DNA from: Dallia pectoralis
Lineage: Eukaryota; Chordata; Actinopteri; Esociformes; Umbridae
Length of the DNA stretch: 64,000 bases
Direction: 5' to 3'
NCBI GenBank assembly: GCA_029465975.1
Contig: CM055745.1
Coordinates: forward strand, 12,279,425-12,343,424
Both the position numbers and the translations under genes were made by a program. A model generated the notes under the pieces. The model did not search any database, was not told where the DNA came from, and saw only the letters and a list, made by a program, of their open reading frames with translations. Shown piece by piece: positions 50,831-63,117 of this stretch (positions are counted from its first letter, which is position 1; each line of letters opens with the position of its first letter).

Positions 50831-53800
50831 GAAACAAGTCCAGTGTTGATGGCAGCAGCGGCCCGCAGGCGTCATGGCAACATGCCCCGAAGACGGGAAA
50901 CGTCATTGCCACGGGGATACCTGCGCTCCGTGGCCAAACAAGTGACAGCGACAGCCCCAGAGAGATCGTCCCCTGGGACACCCAGGACTACCGGTCCAAA
51001 CCTGGTAAACACAGCGACGGGGACTCAGACCCACAACATAGCGGGTCATAGAGAACAGACAGACGTGTGTGTGTGTGTGTGTCTGTGTCTGTGCATGTGT
51101 GTGTGTGTGTGTGAGAGATGGAGAATAGGAAGAAACATTCTGGCCTTCTTTTTAATTATTTTTTCCCGTAATTAAGTGTTCACAGGAAGTGGAAGTGTCA
51201 GAGTTATTTCCCCTCCGATAATACTGGTTCGTATTTGACCCCATGTAGCTTGGGAGGCGCAAACTCTGTGGGATAGAAATGGGACCGGGTTGGACGTTTC
51301 TCTGCAAAACCGAGACTTCTCCCTCATCCCCTCAGCAGCCTACTGCCCCGTCCAGAAACCCTTCAACAGTCTACAAGATGGAGCCAGGCATTAAAAGTTT
51401 TTACAAACACTTTCATTAGATTAAACAGTTGAATATGAATGTTTTTTTCTAAAAATTGCTGGTCTAAAAAATTATTATTTTCTCATTAGGAATGGTCACT
51501 AGTGAGAAAAATAAAGAAGCTGGTGAAAAAAATGGAACCACAGGAGCTACACTTGAGAAAATCCGGTAAACCAAGTCAGATTGCAGACAAAGTGTGCTGA
51601 TTACCAAGGAGAGGCCATAGGAAACAGTTAGCTAATTAGCAATCACACATGACTGAGACAAGCAAACTAAAATGACAACAAAGCAGTATTACGTGCATAT
51701 TCATATTTTAAAACAAACTTGGTTTACTAAGCCACTTTTCTTTTCCTCAGACTCCACCCAGAGGCACAGAGGATTCTGGGTAGTTCCAGCGTAGCCACAG
51801 TGCGTCTGGAACGTCTGAGGATCAGTATTGACCCAGGAGAGTCGGTTTTTCTGTCAGTGTTTCAGCCACAGGTGTCTTTGGTGAGGTTGTCACGCCATAT
51901 AAAATCTGAGCTGCTTACCCAGGATGCCTCAGCCTCTCCGCTGGAGGTCATGACCCCAGAGAACCATGTCCGGCAGGTACCAACCACAGAACCTCTCATA
52001 ATGCACCATTGTTTATCTACTGGTCACCATGCCTACTTCCCCTCATAATGCACCATTGTTTATCTACTGGTCACCATGCCTACTTCCCCTCACACATCAC
52101 CATTGTTTGTCTACTGGTCACCAAGCCTACTTCCCCTCATAATGCACCATTGTTTATCTACTGGTCACCATGCCTACTTCCCCTCACACATCACCATTGT
52201 TTGTCTACTGGTCACCAAGCCTACTTCCCCTCATAATGCACCATTGTTTATCTACTGGTCACCATGCCTACTTCCCCTCACACATCACCATTGTTTGTCT
52301 ACTGGTCACCAAGCCTACTTCCCCTCATAATGCACCATTGTTTATCTACTGGTCACCATGCCTACTTCCCCTCACACATCACCATTGTTTGTCTACTGGT
52401 CACCAAGCCTACTTCCCCTCATAATGCACCATTGTTTATCTACTGGTCACCATGCCTACTTCCCCTCACACATCACCATTGTTTGTCTACTGGTCACCAA
52501 GCCTACTTCCCCTCATAATGCACCATTGTTTATCTACTGGTCACCATGCCTACTTCCCCTCACACATCACCATTGTTTATCTACTGGTCACCAAGCCTAC
52601 TTCCCCTCACACATCACCATTGTTTATCTACTGGTCACCAAACCTACTTCCCACCATGCAGCACCATCGTTGACTCACCATTCTGAAGCAGTCAAACATT
52701 TCGTACTGACTAACTCAGCCGGAGGAAAAGGTCACTATAATAAAACCGCTACACCAACGCTCCACCGTTGTGATGTATGCAGATAAATCCCCAGACTTAA
52801 GGCGCCTTTTTTCTGACAGCACACCACAGAAGTAGAAATTGGTAGCATTAACAACAACGTTTAGTATTTTATTAAGATCCCCACTTGCTCCTTCCTAGCT
52901 ACTCTTCGGTCCAGAGTCCTGTTTCCCGAAATATTTTCTCATGTTTTATTATGGTGAACTTAATACAGTGGTGGTGCATTAAGTTGTCTTCTAATGCATA
53001 AGACAAATAAAATAGTGTTTAATTCCTGGATGTCATTGAAGGCAAGTAAGGATTCAGCCACCTGCAATAAAACTGAGTTAGAGAGAATATACGCTACAGA
53101 TGTGTTTATTTCCCAATTATATACATGTGACTTTATATTCTGTCTGTTCTAATCTGTCCTCTCTTTATAGACAAGGTTCAGTCTGAATATGGAACAGAGT
53201 TCAGAGAGCAGAGAAGTATCAGCCGGGTCAGAACCAGGGCCCTTGGAGGTGGGATTAACACAAATACAGGACTGGACTGAACCCCTACAGTTACCGGAGA
53301 GTCCTGCATCGCCATCGCCCCCTTTAGAGCCGGCACAGGAATCACTGGAACTGAAGACAGAATCAGATTATTTTGTTGATTTAGAGGCGGAACCTGAACG
53401 GGATTGTGATCTTCAATCCAGGTCTGATCCAAATACCCCGGAAAAACAATGCGACCCGGACGCGGAACCGAAGCCAGAACCGAATGTCTCAATGGAGTCG
53501 GAGCCAACAGCTGAATCAGAGCAAAATGTCAAAGTTGATGGTGCACGTGCAGATGGGGAGGAGGGACGTGTGGGTTCCTCTGCGGGTCCGTGTGCATCTC
53601 TACACGGGTCCAAAGTGTCAGAGGAGCAGCCTGAGGGGGAGAAAGGTCCAGACGGGACGGACAGTGAGGACTTCTGTGCCGTGTGTTCAAACGGGGGCGA
53701 CCTGCTGTGCTGTGATGGCTGCCCCAAGGTCTACCACCTGCCTTGTCACATACCGCCCCTGTTCGGCTTTCCGCTGTACGTACCGCCGGCTTGTTTTCAA

Positions 53801-55343
53801 TACGCCGCAGTTCAGCGTGAATACCTAATGGTCAATTATGATCGAGGTCAATCGTGTAACCTGGCAACCAAACCGACATTTGACTCCCCGAAAAGCCGAC
53901 CCGATCTCTCTGTCTCTCTGTACCTCAGGGGCGACTGGGTGTGCACGTTGTGTCGGAGTGACCCGGACTCGGACCCGGGACCCGGAGCGGGATACGACTG
54001 TGAGACTGTGCGGTCTGCTACACAACACAGTGGGACCGTCAACCCATACACACTGTCCAACCTGCACCAGAGAGTGAGTGATGAACATGATGAGGCCTGG
54101 ATTATACCTGTGGATGATGACGTCCAGGAGACATCACGTCCATGTTATACAACAAGCATGCATGCAAAAACCCTTGTAGATTTAACATGATTTTTAAATT
54201 CACCGACATTGAATATACATCCGTTGAAGGAGTCATGACTGTGGTTTTGGGGGGGATTAGGGACTATTGAGGTGTATGTTGGTGACTGGTCTGGGTCACC
54301 AGGATCACATGTGTGTGTGTGTGTGTGTCGTCCTCCTCAGAGGTGTGAGAAGCTGACCCTCCTGCTGTCCACTCACTTTCTCAGCGCCCCGTTCCAAGAG
54401 CCTGTCAGCCAACTGGTAATAACGCTCAAGAGTACCCACCTCCATTTGTGTCGTTCGTAATGGAATAACGTGTACAACATCCCAATGGGTTGTCTAACGC
54501 CAGCAGAACGATTAAATCAAACGTGTACAATATCCCAATGGGTTGTCTAACGCCAGCGGAGCGATTAAATCAAACGTGTACAACATCCCAATGGGTTGTC
54601 TAACGCCAGCGGAACGATTAAATCAAACGTGTACAACATCCCAATGGGTTGTCTAACGCCAGCGGAACGATTAAATAAAATACCAAATTCCAAATGTGTC
54701 TAAAGATAGTTAGCAAATATAGGCAATACTGATGTTGATACAAATGCAAACAATACTCTTTGATTCTCACACATCTCACACAATTCAACTCAGATAAGAC
54801 GATTGAATGCTGACAATTTCGATGAGGCAATATGATGTAATGTGATATTTTAACTGAATATTGTCTCTGTGATTGGACGCCAGGCTCGTCATTACTACCA
54901 GATCATTAAGAGGCCGATAGACCTGTCCGTCATCAGGAGGAGGCTGGACTACAGGAACACGCTCCACTACTTCACAGCCCAGCAGTTTGTGGATGACGTC
55001 CTGCTCATGTTCAGTAACTGTGCCACGTTCAACTATGTATGTCGTCTTATCATTTTATAAATACTCGTTATTTACCAGGGACGGTGCAAATTCAATTAAC
55101 CGTACGAATCCAGGTGACGTCTGATGCATTGTCTTCTAGCCGGACTCGGAGGTTGCGAACGCGGGTTGTAACCTTGAGGTCTATTTTCGGTCCAAGCTGA
55201 GGGAGGTGTTTCCAGATCAAGCCTTCCTTATGCACGATAGAGCGGACAGGACCAGGGTCAACTGGCTGAGAAGGAAAAGGAGGGAACACCAGAGGAAGAA
55301 GAAGAAGAGTCATTTCCTTGTTGGTGGAAGTAATTACTTTTGA
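50831..55343 (+). CDS. trim66: TRIM66 C-terminal part (PHD finger and bromodomain)
   Basis: Chromatin reader of the TIF1 group. Exons: 50831-51004, 51490-51565, 51751-51976, 53171-53775, 53929-54073, 54341-54415, 54884-55036 and 55140-55343. They are in phase over about 551 residues. Exon 3 has VATVRLERLRISIDPGESVF, like human VRLERLKICAASSGEMPVF. A long acidic linker follows. The PHD finger is EDFCAVCSNGGDLLCCDGCP, then YHLPCH and GDWVCTLCRSD, with all C4HC3 ligands present. The bromodomain has ARHYYQIIKRPIDLSVIRRR and CATFNY with the conserved Asn. The tail is Lys/Arg-rich and shorter than in human. The exon 4 donor is taken as CT|GTACGT because it alone gives LGDWVC. The RING, B-box and coiled-coil exons are not visible upstream before rpl27a. 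Confidence 0.88.
51998..52660. repeat. 47-bp/94-bp higher-order minisatellite in a trim66 intron
   Basis: About 14 units of 47 bases. Two types alternate (CATAATGCACCATTGTTTAT with CCATGCC, and CACACATCACCATTGTTTGT with CCAAGCC), so the true period is 94. It starts about 20 bases after the donor at 51977. Confidence 0.95.
52661..53170. other. trim66 intron remainder
   Basis: Unique AT-rich sequence up to the large PHD-encoding exon. Nothing else is seen. Confidence 0.5.
54467..54680. repeat. 53-bp minisatellite in the bromodomain intron of trim66
   Basis: Four copies of AACGTGTACAACATCCCAAT, GGGTTGTCTAACGCCAGCGG and AACGATTAAATCA. It begins about 50 bases after the donor at 54416. Confidence 0.93.
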
Positions 55344-55582
55344 AATGGCATTTATGTTGTGGTGGTACAGATGTACATTTGCATATTCTGTCTGGAAATG
55401 TCTTTGTCTATACACATAACAATCAGGGAAATTATGCACATGCCAGGGTTTTATTAGTCATTTGGGTTATAGACGGGGGCCAGATTACATATGTTCTGAG
55501 ACCTGTGTCACCAATCCAAATATGATAAAACCTGCTAAGAATAACAAAATGTAGAATTCAAGCTTTGAAATGAAATACTGCA

Positions 55583-55588
55583 ATAAAG
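55583..55588 (+). terminator. trim66 poly(A) signal candidate
   Basis: AATAAA about 240 bases after the stop codon. Confidence 0.55.
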
Positions 55589-55599
55589 ATATGTTTCTA

Positions 55600-56454
55600 A
55601 TGTTAAAATGTGTTTAACAGCATTATGAATTATTATGATTTTTTTTCTATTCACCATGCATACACTGCCGTTCAGGAGTTAGAGGTCACTGGCAAATGTC
55701 CTTGCTTTTGGAAGTTATGGATTATTTTTGTCCATTAAAACAACATAAAATTTGTCCGAAATACAGTGTAGATATTGTTAATGTTTCCATCCCAACGTGG
55801 CTTTCATCATACAGCCCAAAAAAAATAGATGAAATACTCTACGATCATAGAAAAAATAATTAGGGTGTGAATAAAGAGAGAAGTCTTTTATTTATTTAAC
55901 CAGTGGCAACATGGGGAGGAGCTGGAGATTGAAGCATGAACTCAACCACCGAGCTACACAAACTCCTCCAGAAATAAGAAGAAAGTGAAGAGTGGAATAA
56001 CTAAAGGGGTGCATCTTCTGAGTGTGAAGAAATGGGGTTTTCCCCCTTGGCCTTTTCAATAAAACAGATTTGTCTCAAGACAAACATACCCAATGCCTAC
56101 AAGCTTAACCCGCAATCAGCAAAGAACCTTATTGAGACCAGAGTGTGCTAAAGCTAGCCGGCTAACCTCAGCATCACAGGACCTGACCTCATTGGGACCA
56201 GAGTGTGCTAAAGCTAGCCGGCTAACCTCAGCAGCACAGGACCTGACCTCCTGTGCTGCTGAGAGAAGGAAAACAAGGAGTCTATAATATTTAGGAGTAT
56301 ATATGCAAAAATGACGCCAACAAACCTTCTTAAGAGAAATGAGAGTAGAACCCTGAATACACAGTACGTGGCAGCATGTATTTTTATTTTAGGTATGTAT
56401 TAGTAACCTAGGTGTGATAATAATGAATAAAGCAAATAAGCAACAGAGATGCAC
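55600..56454. other. Intergenic DNA with a two-copy repeat
   Basis: 56135-56255 holds two copies of a segment containing CAGAGTGTGCTAAAGCTAGC, about 60 bases apart. No gene is seen. Confidence 0.5.
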
Positions 56455-59060
56455 CGGTCCAGCACATCCCAAAGATGCTCAATAGGATTGAGGTCCGGGG
56501 AATTTGGAGACCAGCGAAAACTCCCTGAACTCTTATTCATGTTCTTAAACCATTCATTAAACCATTCAATAAACCATTTCCGAACAATGTCTGCAGTGTG
56601 ACAGAGCGCAGTGCAGTCTTCCCACAGTGCATCCTGGTGCCATCACTTCCCCCAGTGCATCCTGGTGTCATCAATTCCCACAGTGCATCCTGGTGCCATC
56701 GCTTCCCACAGTGCATCCTGGTGCCATCACTTCCCACAGGGCATCCTGGTGTCTTCACTTCCCACAGTGCATCCTGGTGTCATCACTTCCCACAGTGCAT
56801 CCTGGTGTCATCACTTCCCCCAGTACATCCTGGTGCCATCACTTCCCACAGTGCATCCTGGTGTCATCACTTCCCACAGTGCATCCTGGTGTCATCACTT
56901 CCCCAGTGCATCCTGGTGTCTTCACTTCCCACAGTGCATCCTGGTGCCATCACTTCCCACAGTGCATCCTGGTGTCATCACTTCCCACAGTGCATCCTGG
57001 TGTCATCACTTCCCACAGTGCATCCTCGTTTCATCACTTCCCCCAGTGCATCCTGGTGTCATCACTTCCCACAGTGCATCTTGGTGTCATCACTTCCCCC
57101 AGTGCATCCTGGTGTCATCACTTCCCCCAGTGCATCCTGGTGTCTTCACTTCCCATAGTGCATCCTGGTGCCATCACTTCCCATAGTGCATCCTGGTGCC
57201 ATCACTTCCCCCAGTGCATCCTGGTGCCATCACTTCCCACAGTGCATCCTGGTGCCATCACTTCCCACAGTGCATCCTGGCGCCATCACTTCCCACAGTG
57301 CATCCTGGTGCCATCACTTCCCACAGTACATCCTGGTGCCATCACTTCCCACAGTGCATCCTGGTGCCATCACTTCCCACAGTGCATCCTGGTGTCATCA
57401 CTTCCCCCAGTGCATCCTGGTGCCATCACTTCCCACAGTGCATCCTGGTGTCATCACTTCCCACAGTGCATCCTGGTGTCATCACTTCCCACAGTGCATC
57501 CTCGTTTCATCACTTCCCCCAGTGCATCCTGGTGTCATCACTTCCCACAGTGCATCTTGGTGTCATCACTTCCCACAGTGCATCTTGGTGTCATCACTTC
57601 CCCCAGTGCATCCTGGTGTCATCACTTCCCATAGTGCATCTTGGTGTCATCACTTCCCACAGTGCATCTTGGTGTCATCACTTCCCCCAGTGCATCCTGG
57701 TGTCTTCACTTCCCATAGTGCATCCTGGTGCCATCACTTCCCATAGTGCATCCTGGTGCCATCACTTCCCCCAGTGCATCCTGGTGCCATCACTTCCCAC
57801 AGTGCATCCTGGTGCCATCACTTCCCACAGTGCATCCTGGCGCCATCACTTCCCACAGTGCATCCTGGTGCCATCACTTCCCACAGTACATCCTGGTGCC
57901 ATCACTTCCCACAGTGCATCCTGGTGCCATCACTTCCCAAAGTGCATCCTGGTGCCATCACTTCCCACAGTGCATCCTGGCGCCATCACTTCCCACAGTG
58001 CATCCTGGTGCCATCACTTCCCACAGTACATCCTGGTGCCATCACTTCCCACAGTGCATCCTGGTGCCATCACTTCCCACAGTGCATCCTGGTGCCATCA
58101 CTTCCCACAGTGCATCCTGGTGCCATCACTTCCCACAGTGCATCTTGGTGTCATCACTTCCCCCAGTGCATCCTGGTGTCATCACTTCCCCCAGTGTATC
58201 CTGGTGCCATCACTTCCCACAGTGCATCCTGGTGTCATCACTTCCCACAGTGCATCCTGGTGTCATCACTTCCTACAGTGCATCCTCGTGCCATCACTTC
58301 CCACAGTGCATCCTGGTGTCATCACTTCCCACAGTGCATCCTGGTGTCATCACTTCCTACAGTGCATCCTCGTGTCATCACTTCCTACAGTGCATCCTGG
58401 TGTCATCACTTCCTACAGTGCATCCTGGTGCCATCACTTCCCACAGCGCATCCTGGTACCATCACTTCCTACAGTGCATCCTGGTGCCATCACTTCCTAC
58501 AGTGCATCCTGGTGCCATCACTTCCCACAGTGCATCCTGGTACCATCACTTCCCACAGTGCATCCTGGTGCCATCACTTCCCACAGTGCATCCTGGTGCC
58601 ATCACTTCCCACAGTGCATCCTGGTGCCATCACTTCCCCAGGTAAACAGTGCATCCTGGTGCCATAACTTGCCCAGATAAACAGTGCACCCTGTTGTCAT
58701 CACTTCCCCAGATAAACAGTGCATCCTGGTGGCATCACTTCCCACAGTGCACCCTGGTGCCATCACTTGCCCAGATAAACAGTGCACCCTGGTGCCATCA
58801 CTTCCCCTGGTAAACACTAGTGCACCCTGGTGCCATCACTTGCCCAGATAAACAGTGCATCCTGGTGCCATCACTTGCCCAGGTAAACAGTGTACCCTGG
58901 TACCATCACTTCCCCAGATAAACAGGGCATCCTGGTGCCATCACTTGCCCAGGTAAACAGTGCACCCTGGTGCCATCACTACCGTCCGTCCAGGTGATGT
59001 AAACTAAAACGGTACTCATCAGATCAAGTGACTTTCTTCCACTACTCCCGAATCACTCAC
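56455..59060. mobile_element. Tc1-like relic split by a minisatellite
   Basis: 56455-56520 (AGCACATCCCAAAGATGCTC, then AATAGGATTGAGGTC) matches the transposase region of the Tc1 element at 41690-41715. 58980-59060 (GTCCGTCCAGGTGATGTAAA, then ACTCATCAGATCAAGTGAC) reads as a further transposase segment of a related element. The DNA between is the 28-bp array. Confidence 0.65.
56612..58980. repeat. 28-bp minisatellite, about 70-80 copies
   Basis: The unit is CACAGTGCATCCTGGTGCCA followed by TCACTTCC, with GTGTCATC/GTGCCATC and CCCAGTG/CACAGTG variants. A block near 57150-57340 reappears at 57710-57900, about 560 bases away. Past 58640 the units lengthen to about 35 bases by adding AGATAAACAGTG. 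Its 28-base length keeps all three frames open, so very long spurious frames appear. Confidence 0.97.
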
Positions 59061-59410
59061 AGGCATATCGTTATCCATTATCTGTTAAGTCACACCTCTT
59101 TGCTCCCCATTTGTCAATTAGAATATTGGAAAACGAGAGCAGTTGAAGTGGGCGGTTGGGACTCGAAGACAGTCGACAGTACTGCATTTTACCTTTAGCT
59201 GATGCACCAGGTTGAGGTGCTTTACCATTGATGATGTGTTTATTCCCTGTTGCAAAAAATGTAATTCGAACATAAATGACATTTTGCTTCCTCCCTATCT
59301 TTGGCTTTAGTAAAATGGAGACAAGCCTTTGACAGCTGAGCACAGTTCAGCCATTCTTGAGATGTAGCAAATGAGGACCAGGCAATCAAATTCTTACGTT
59401 TTTTTTAGAC
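59061..59410. other. Intergenic DNA, nothing recognised
   Basis: No gene or repeat recognised. Confidence 0.4.
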
Positions 59411-59414
59411 AATC

Positions 59415-59515
59415 AATATATGTGACCTAGGTATCTTGTTGGACAGTTCTCTCTCCTTCCAGCCGCACATAAACAAACTCAAATCAAAAATGTTGTCCAG
59501 AATTGGTTAAATCCA
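59415..59515 (+). mobile_element. Short LINE reverse-transcriptase fragment
   Basis: The plus strand reads LGILLDSSLSFQPHINKLKS and KMLSRIG, a conserved motif near the end of L2/Rex-type reverse transcriptases. About 100 bases only. Confidence 0.7.
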
Positions 59516-60905
59516 GTGTAAGTGTAATTGATAGTAGTTAGTAGATAGTTCCTTAAAAAGGTACTATTTGACAATAATTACTGATATTGGATGCTCTAAC
59601 TTAAGAGGAGACAAGACTGGGTTGCCTTTATACAGATTCCTGTCCAAAAAGCCTCCTGCCTCCTCTTTGTGTTGATTGGGAGTTCACCAGGCCTAAACCG
59701 TCATAATGGTTTATACGCTCCTCACAACAGAAGCGGCTAACGCTTGAGTTATTCCTGAGAGGAAGCAGTATACTGGATGGTAAGATGTGTTTGACTGACC
59801 TAATTTCTCAGGGTTGAGAAGCAGACACATCTCATTGATGTAGCAAGCTAGTTCCTGTTGGAAACAAATCCCAGTGCTGAGGTTGATTGACGGCAGATAA
59901 CGACCAAATATCTCACGTGTGAATGCAGGACTGTAGCTAGCTAATTAACTAATTTCGCTACTTGAACTTCACTAGCCAGCCGATGACGTGCTGTGTGGGA
60001 GAGCTACTCCATAGACAGCAAAAACATTTTTTTTCCACTTATTCTAGCATCAATCAAGATGAATAGATTGAGGACTGATATTCTGATGTTTTTAAGCAGA
60101 ATGTAATCTTATCAGACGGTCTATTAACAAAACAAAATAATCTCAACTCAGTAAAAAAAGTTTGCACACACAGAACAATTACATTGTTTACATTTAAATT
60201 GTGTTTAAAGTGAACTCAAAGTAAAACAAAAATGAAGACAGCTAGGTTGACTTGAAAAAACTGTAGTTCATGTTTTTCACTAGGTACTTACTAGGTTAAA
60301 AAAGGTCCTTTAGCTGACTTAATGAAAGCACAACACACAGCCACCTACACACCTATAATGTTTCAGGTGACCAATCAGTACAATCTAATCAGTACAATCA
60401 ATCAGTGCATCTTTGAACAGACCAGCCACCATTGACTCTGTAGACTATATTTTCAGGACATTAGTAGTGATTTTTGTTAAACTAAGGATGTTGTACATTG
60501 TTGTCCTCTGAAAAACCATGTTAACTTTTCAGACCTGGTTATACATAATATTTGCCTTCTTTAATATGTTTGCTGTTTTTTTATCGTGTCTGTGTTGACG
60601 GGCAATCGTACTTTGAAGTGGGCTCCATCCTGACTGAGAAACCTTCTGAAAAGCAATGGGTTCAGGGCAACGTCCTAGACGTGTCCGGACAACGTGGCAG
60701 CCAGAAACAACGCTTTCAATAATGCCGATGTTTTTCAAAAGACTCTGCTGAAATTCTACATACATAAAAAATACACATTTTAGGGCATTTTACGTTTTTT
60801 TAAAGAAAGAAGCCGGAAAGGAGAAGAGAGAGTGTGGTGCAGAAATACCAGTAGGCTGTGTTCGAACCTGTGTTCGAACCTGTGCTACATTAGTGGCATC
60901 CAATA
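59516..60905. other. Intergenic DNA between trim66 and lmo1
   Basis: AT-rich. I looked for stk33, which lies between TRIM66 and LMO1 in human, and saw no kinase exon. Confidence 0.5.
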
Positions 60906-61165
60906 ACCCTTGGAGCATCAACAGTTGTTGCCGTGCAGCCGTGCCAACCAGAACAAGCGCCGATCAGCCAGGCACATCATCAGACGCATGTTGGATCCAT
61001 TTACATCATACTGTATCGGTTACAAGGTGAAACTCATTAAGGAGCTGACTCACCCGAGCTCCAGACTGTGCACTCTGTGGAGCCCGGTGCCAAAAGGCTT
61101 TAGAGACAGCACTCACCCTAATCAGCTATACCTTCTCTACCTTCTGCACTGCACTATAGACTTTT
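60906..61165 (+). mobile_element. Possible 3' fragment of a LINE
   Basis: The sequence reads like the C-terminal coding tail of a fish LINE (NKRRSARHIIRRMLDPFTSY), but without a clear family motif. It is followed directly by the CA tract. Confidence 0.35.
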
Positions 61166-61169
61166 TGGC

Positions 61170-61333
<164 letters not shown>

Positions 61334-61917
61334 TCCAATGTGCCATACGTTTGTGTCTAGTTCCAATTACTGTAATGAGAGAAGTGCCCTGAGGGTAATT
61401 GGTGTCCTTGAAAAAGCTAATACAAAAAAACAGGCACTCAGGCACCCAGGCAATGTACGTATTGAATTATTGATTCAAAGAGGGGGGAGGGGTCACTAAT
61501 AAGATCGGAGCATAATTACTTTATATAATTACCAAGCACGGGCACCACTGGAGGCTGCAACCCAATAGGTTGCCGGTGCTCTGAAGCTCCTGATGCTGGG
61601 ATCCAAGTGGTATGGCACTCCCCGAGCTATTACAAATTGGGACCAACCATTTTGGCGGAGGGACACCGATCCGCTGACATATTAACAGTGTTTTTCACAT
61701 TGGCATTAGTACTGTCCGACCTGCCAGCGAAGGGATTTCAAATGGATGCACTCGCGACTGGACATATTTAAACAAATCTACACGTGCAGCTGAAAGGCTT
61801 TAATATAGTCACCATCCAATCAATTGAAATAATTAAACGCGGAACCACTCGGGGCGTAAAGGGGACCTTGGACAGGTGTTGGAAGCAGCAGGTTTCTCCG
61901 AGCGGATGCTGTGAACG

Positions 61918-63117
61918 ATGGTGTTTGACAAGGAGGAAAGTAAGTGTCCGGTTTGATGTCAACATCATGGTGTTAGGACGCATTGAACTCGTTATGATAT
62001 CATTTGCATGTCTGCAGGTCCCAGTAGGCAATATGTGAATATAATATCATGTAAAAGGACATCTGGAGCCAAGAGCACATGCCACATCTATAATGAGACG
62101 ATAGACTAAATGGATATCCAGAAGTTATTCCACTTCTGACTGAATACATCCAAAGAAAACATGTTTCCATAAGAGAACAAAAGTGTGCTAAATTAATTCC
62201 CGTAACCCGTTTCTGCCTGCCCATTTAAGTCAGCTCTGTTGTCCAAACATTTGTACGAAATCTATTGTCCATAGATGGAATACATTTATGTCTATTAGGC
62301 TGAAAGATACGGATTTGAACCCCCAGAGTTCACAGTTTAAAGTTACATTCCATGGCTCAGTGTATTTCCAGACGTAAAGAAATGTAACCAGAGTTGAGGA
62401 TAGCTGTACTGCGTATTCAAACCTCACTGAATTCAGTGTCTGTCTGTGTAACCAGAGTTGAGGATAGCTGTACTGCGTATTCAAACCTCACTGAATTCAG
62501 TGTCTGTCTGTGTAACCAGAGTTTAGGATAGCTGTACTGCATATTCAAACCTCACTGAATTCAGTGTCTCTGTTCGTGTAACCAGAGTTGAGGATAGCTG
62601 TACTGTGTATTCAAACCTCACTGAATTCAGTGTCTGTCTGTGTAACCAGTTGGGGATAGCTGTACTGTGTATTCAAACCTCACTGAATTCAGTGTCTGTC
62701 TGTGTAACCAGAGTTTAGGATAGCTGTACTGCATATTCAAACCTCACTGAATTCAGTGTCTCTGTTCGTGTAACCAGAGTTGAGGATAGCTGTACTGTGT
62801 ATTCAAACCCCACTGAATTCAGTGTCTGTCTGTGTAACCAGAGTTGAGGATAGCTGGACTGAGTATTCAAACCTCACTGAATTCAGTGTCTGTCTGTCAG
62901 CAGGTGTTTCTCTGGTGCCTCTCCACTCCAAGGGGAAGCCGAGGCTCTGTGCCGGGTGTAACCGGAGGATCAGAGAGCGCTTTATGCTCCAGGCTCTGGA
63001 CAGGTACTGGCACGAAGACTGCCTGAAGTGTGCCTGCTGTGACTGTCGCCTGGGTGAGCTGGGCTCCACACTCTTCACCAAAGCAAATCTCATCCTGTGT
63101 CGAAGGGACTACCTCAG
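61918..63117 (+). CDS. lmo1: LIM-only protein, LMO1-like, first two exons
   Basis: Nuclear cofactor that bridges transcription factors through two LIM domains. Exon 1 is 61918-61939, MVFDKEE, followed by GTAAGTG, matching human LMO1 MVLDKED. Exon 2 is 62904-63117; the split codon gives SVSLVPLHSKGKPRLCAGCN. The first LIM domain has CAGC, WHEDCLKCACCDCRLGELGS and LILCRRDY, with all zinc ligands present. It ends DYL plus AG at a donor GTAAGG. The second LIM domain lies beyond the window. LMO3 is the nearest alternative, but LMO1 is favoured by the MVxDKE exon and by the position next to trim66. Several conserved positions differ from mammals (RRIRERFMLQALDR). Confidence 0.9.
62386..62897. repeat. 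63-bp minisatellite ending at the lmo1 exon 2 acceptor
   Basis: About eight copies of TGTAACCAGAGTTGAGGATA, GCTGTACTGCGTATTCAAAC and CTCACTGAATTCAGTGTCTG plus TCTG. It ends about 6 bases before the acceptor CAG at 62903. Units with GTTTAGGATA and TTCGTG recur in the same order twice, so a three-unit block was duplicated. Confidence 0.94.

Noticed and set aside
56627..58680. Open frames of up to 494 codons rich in SASWCHHFPQCILV repeats
   Set aside because: A 28-base unit without stops opens all frames. There is no start context, homology or splice support, so it is satellite.
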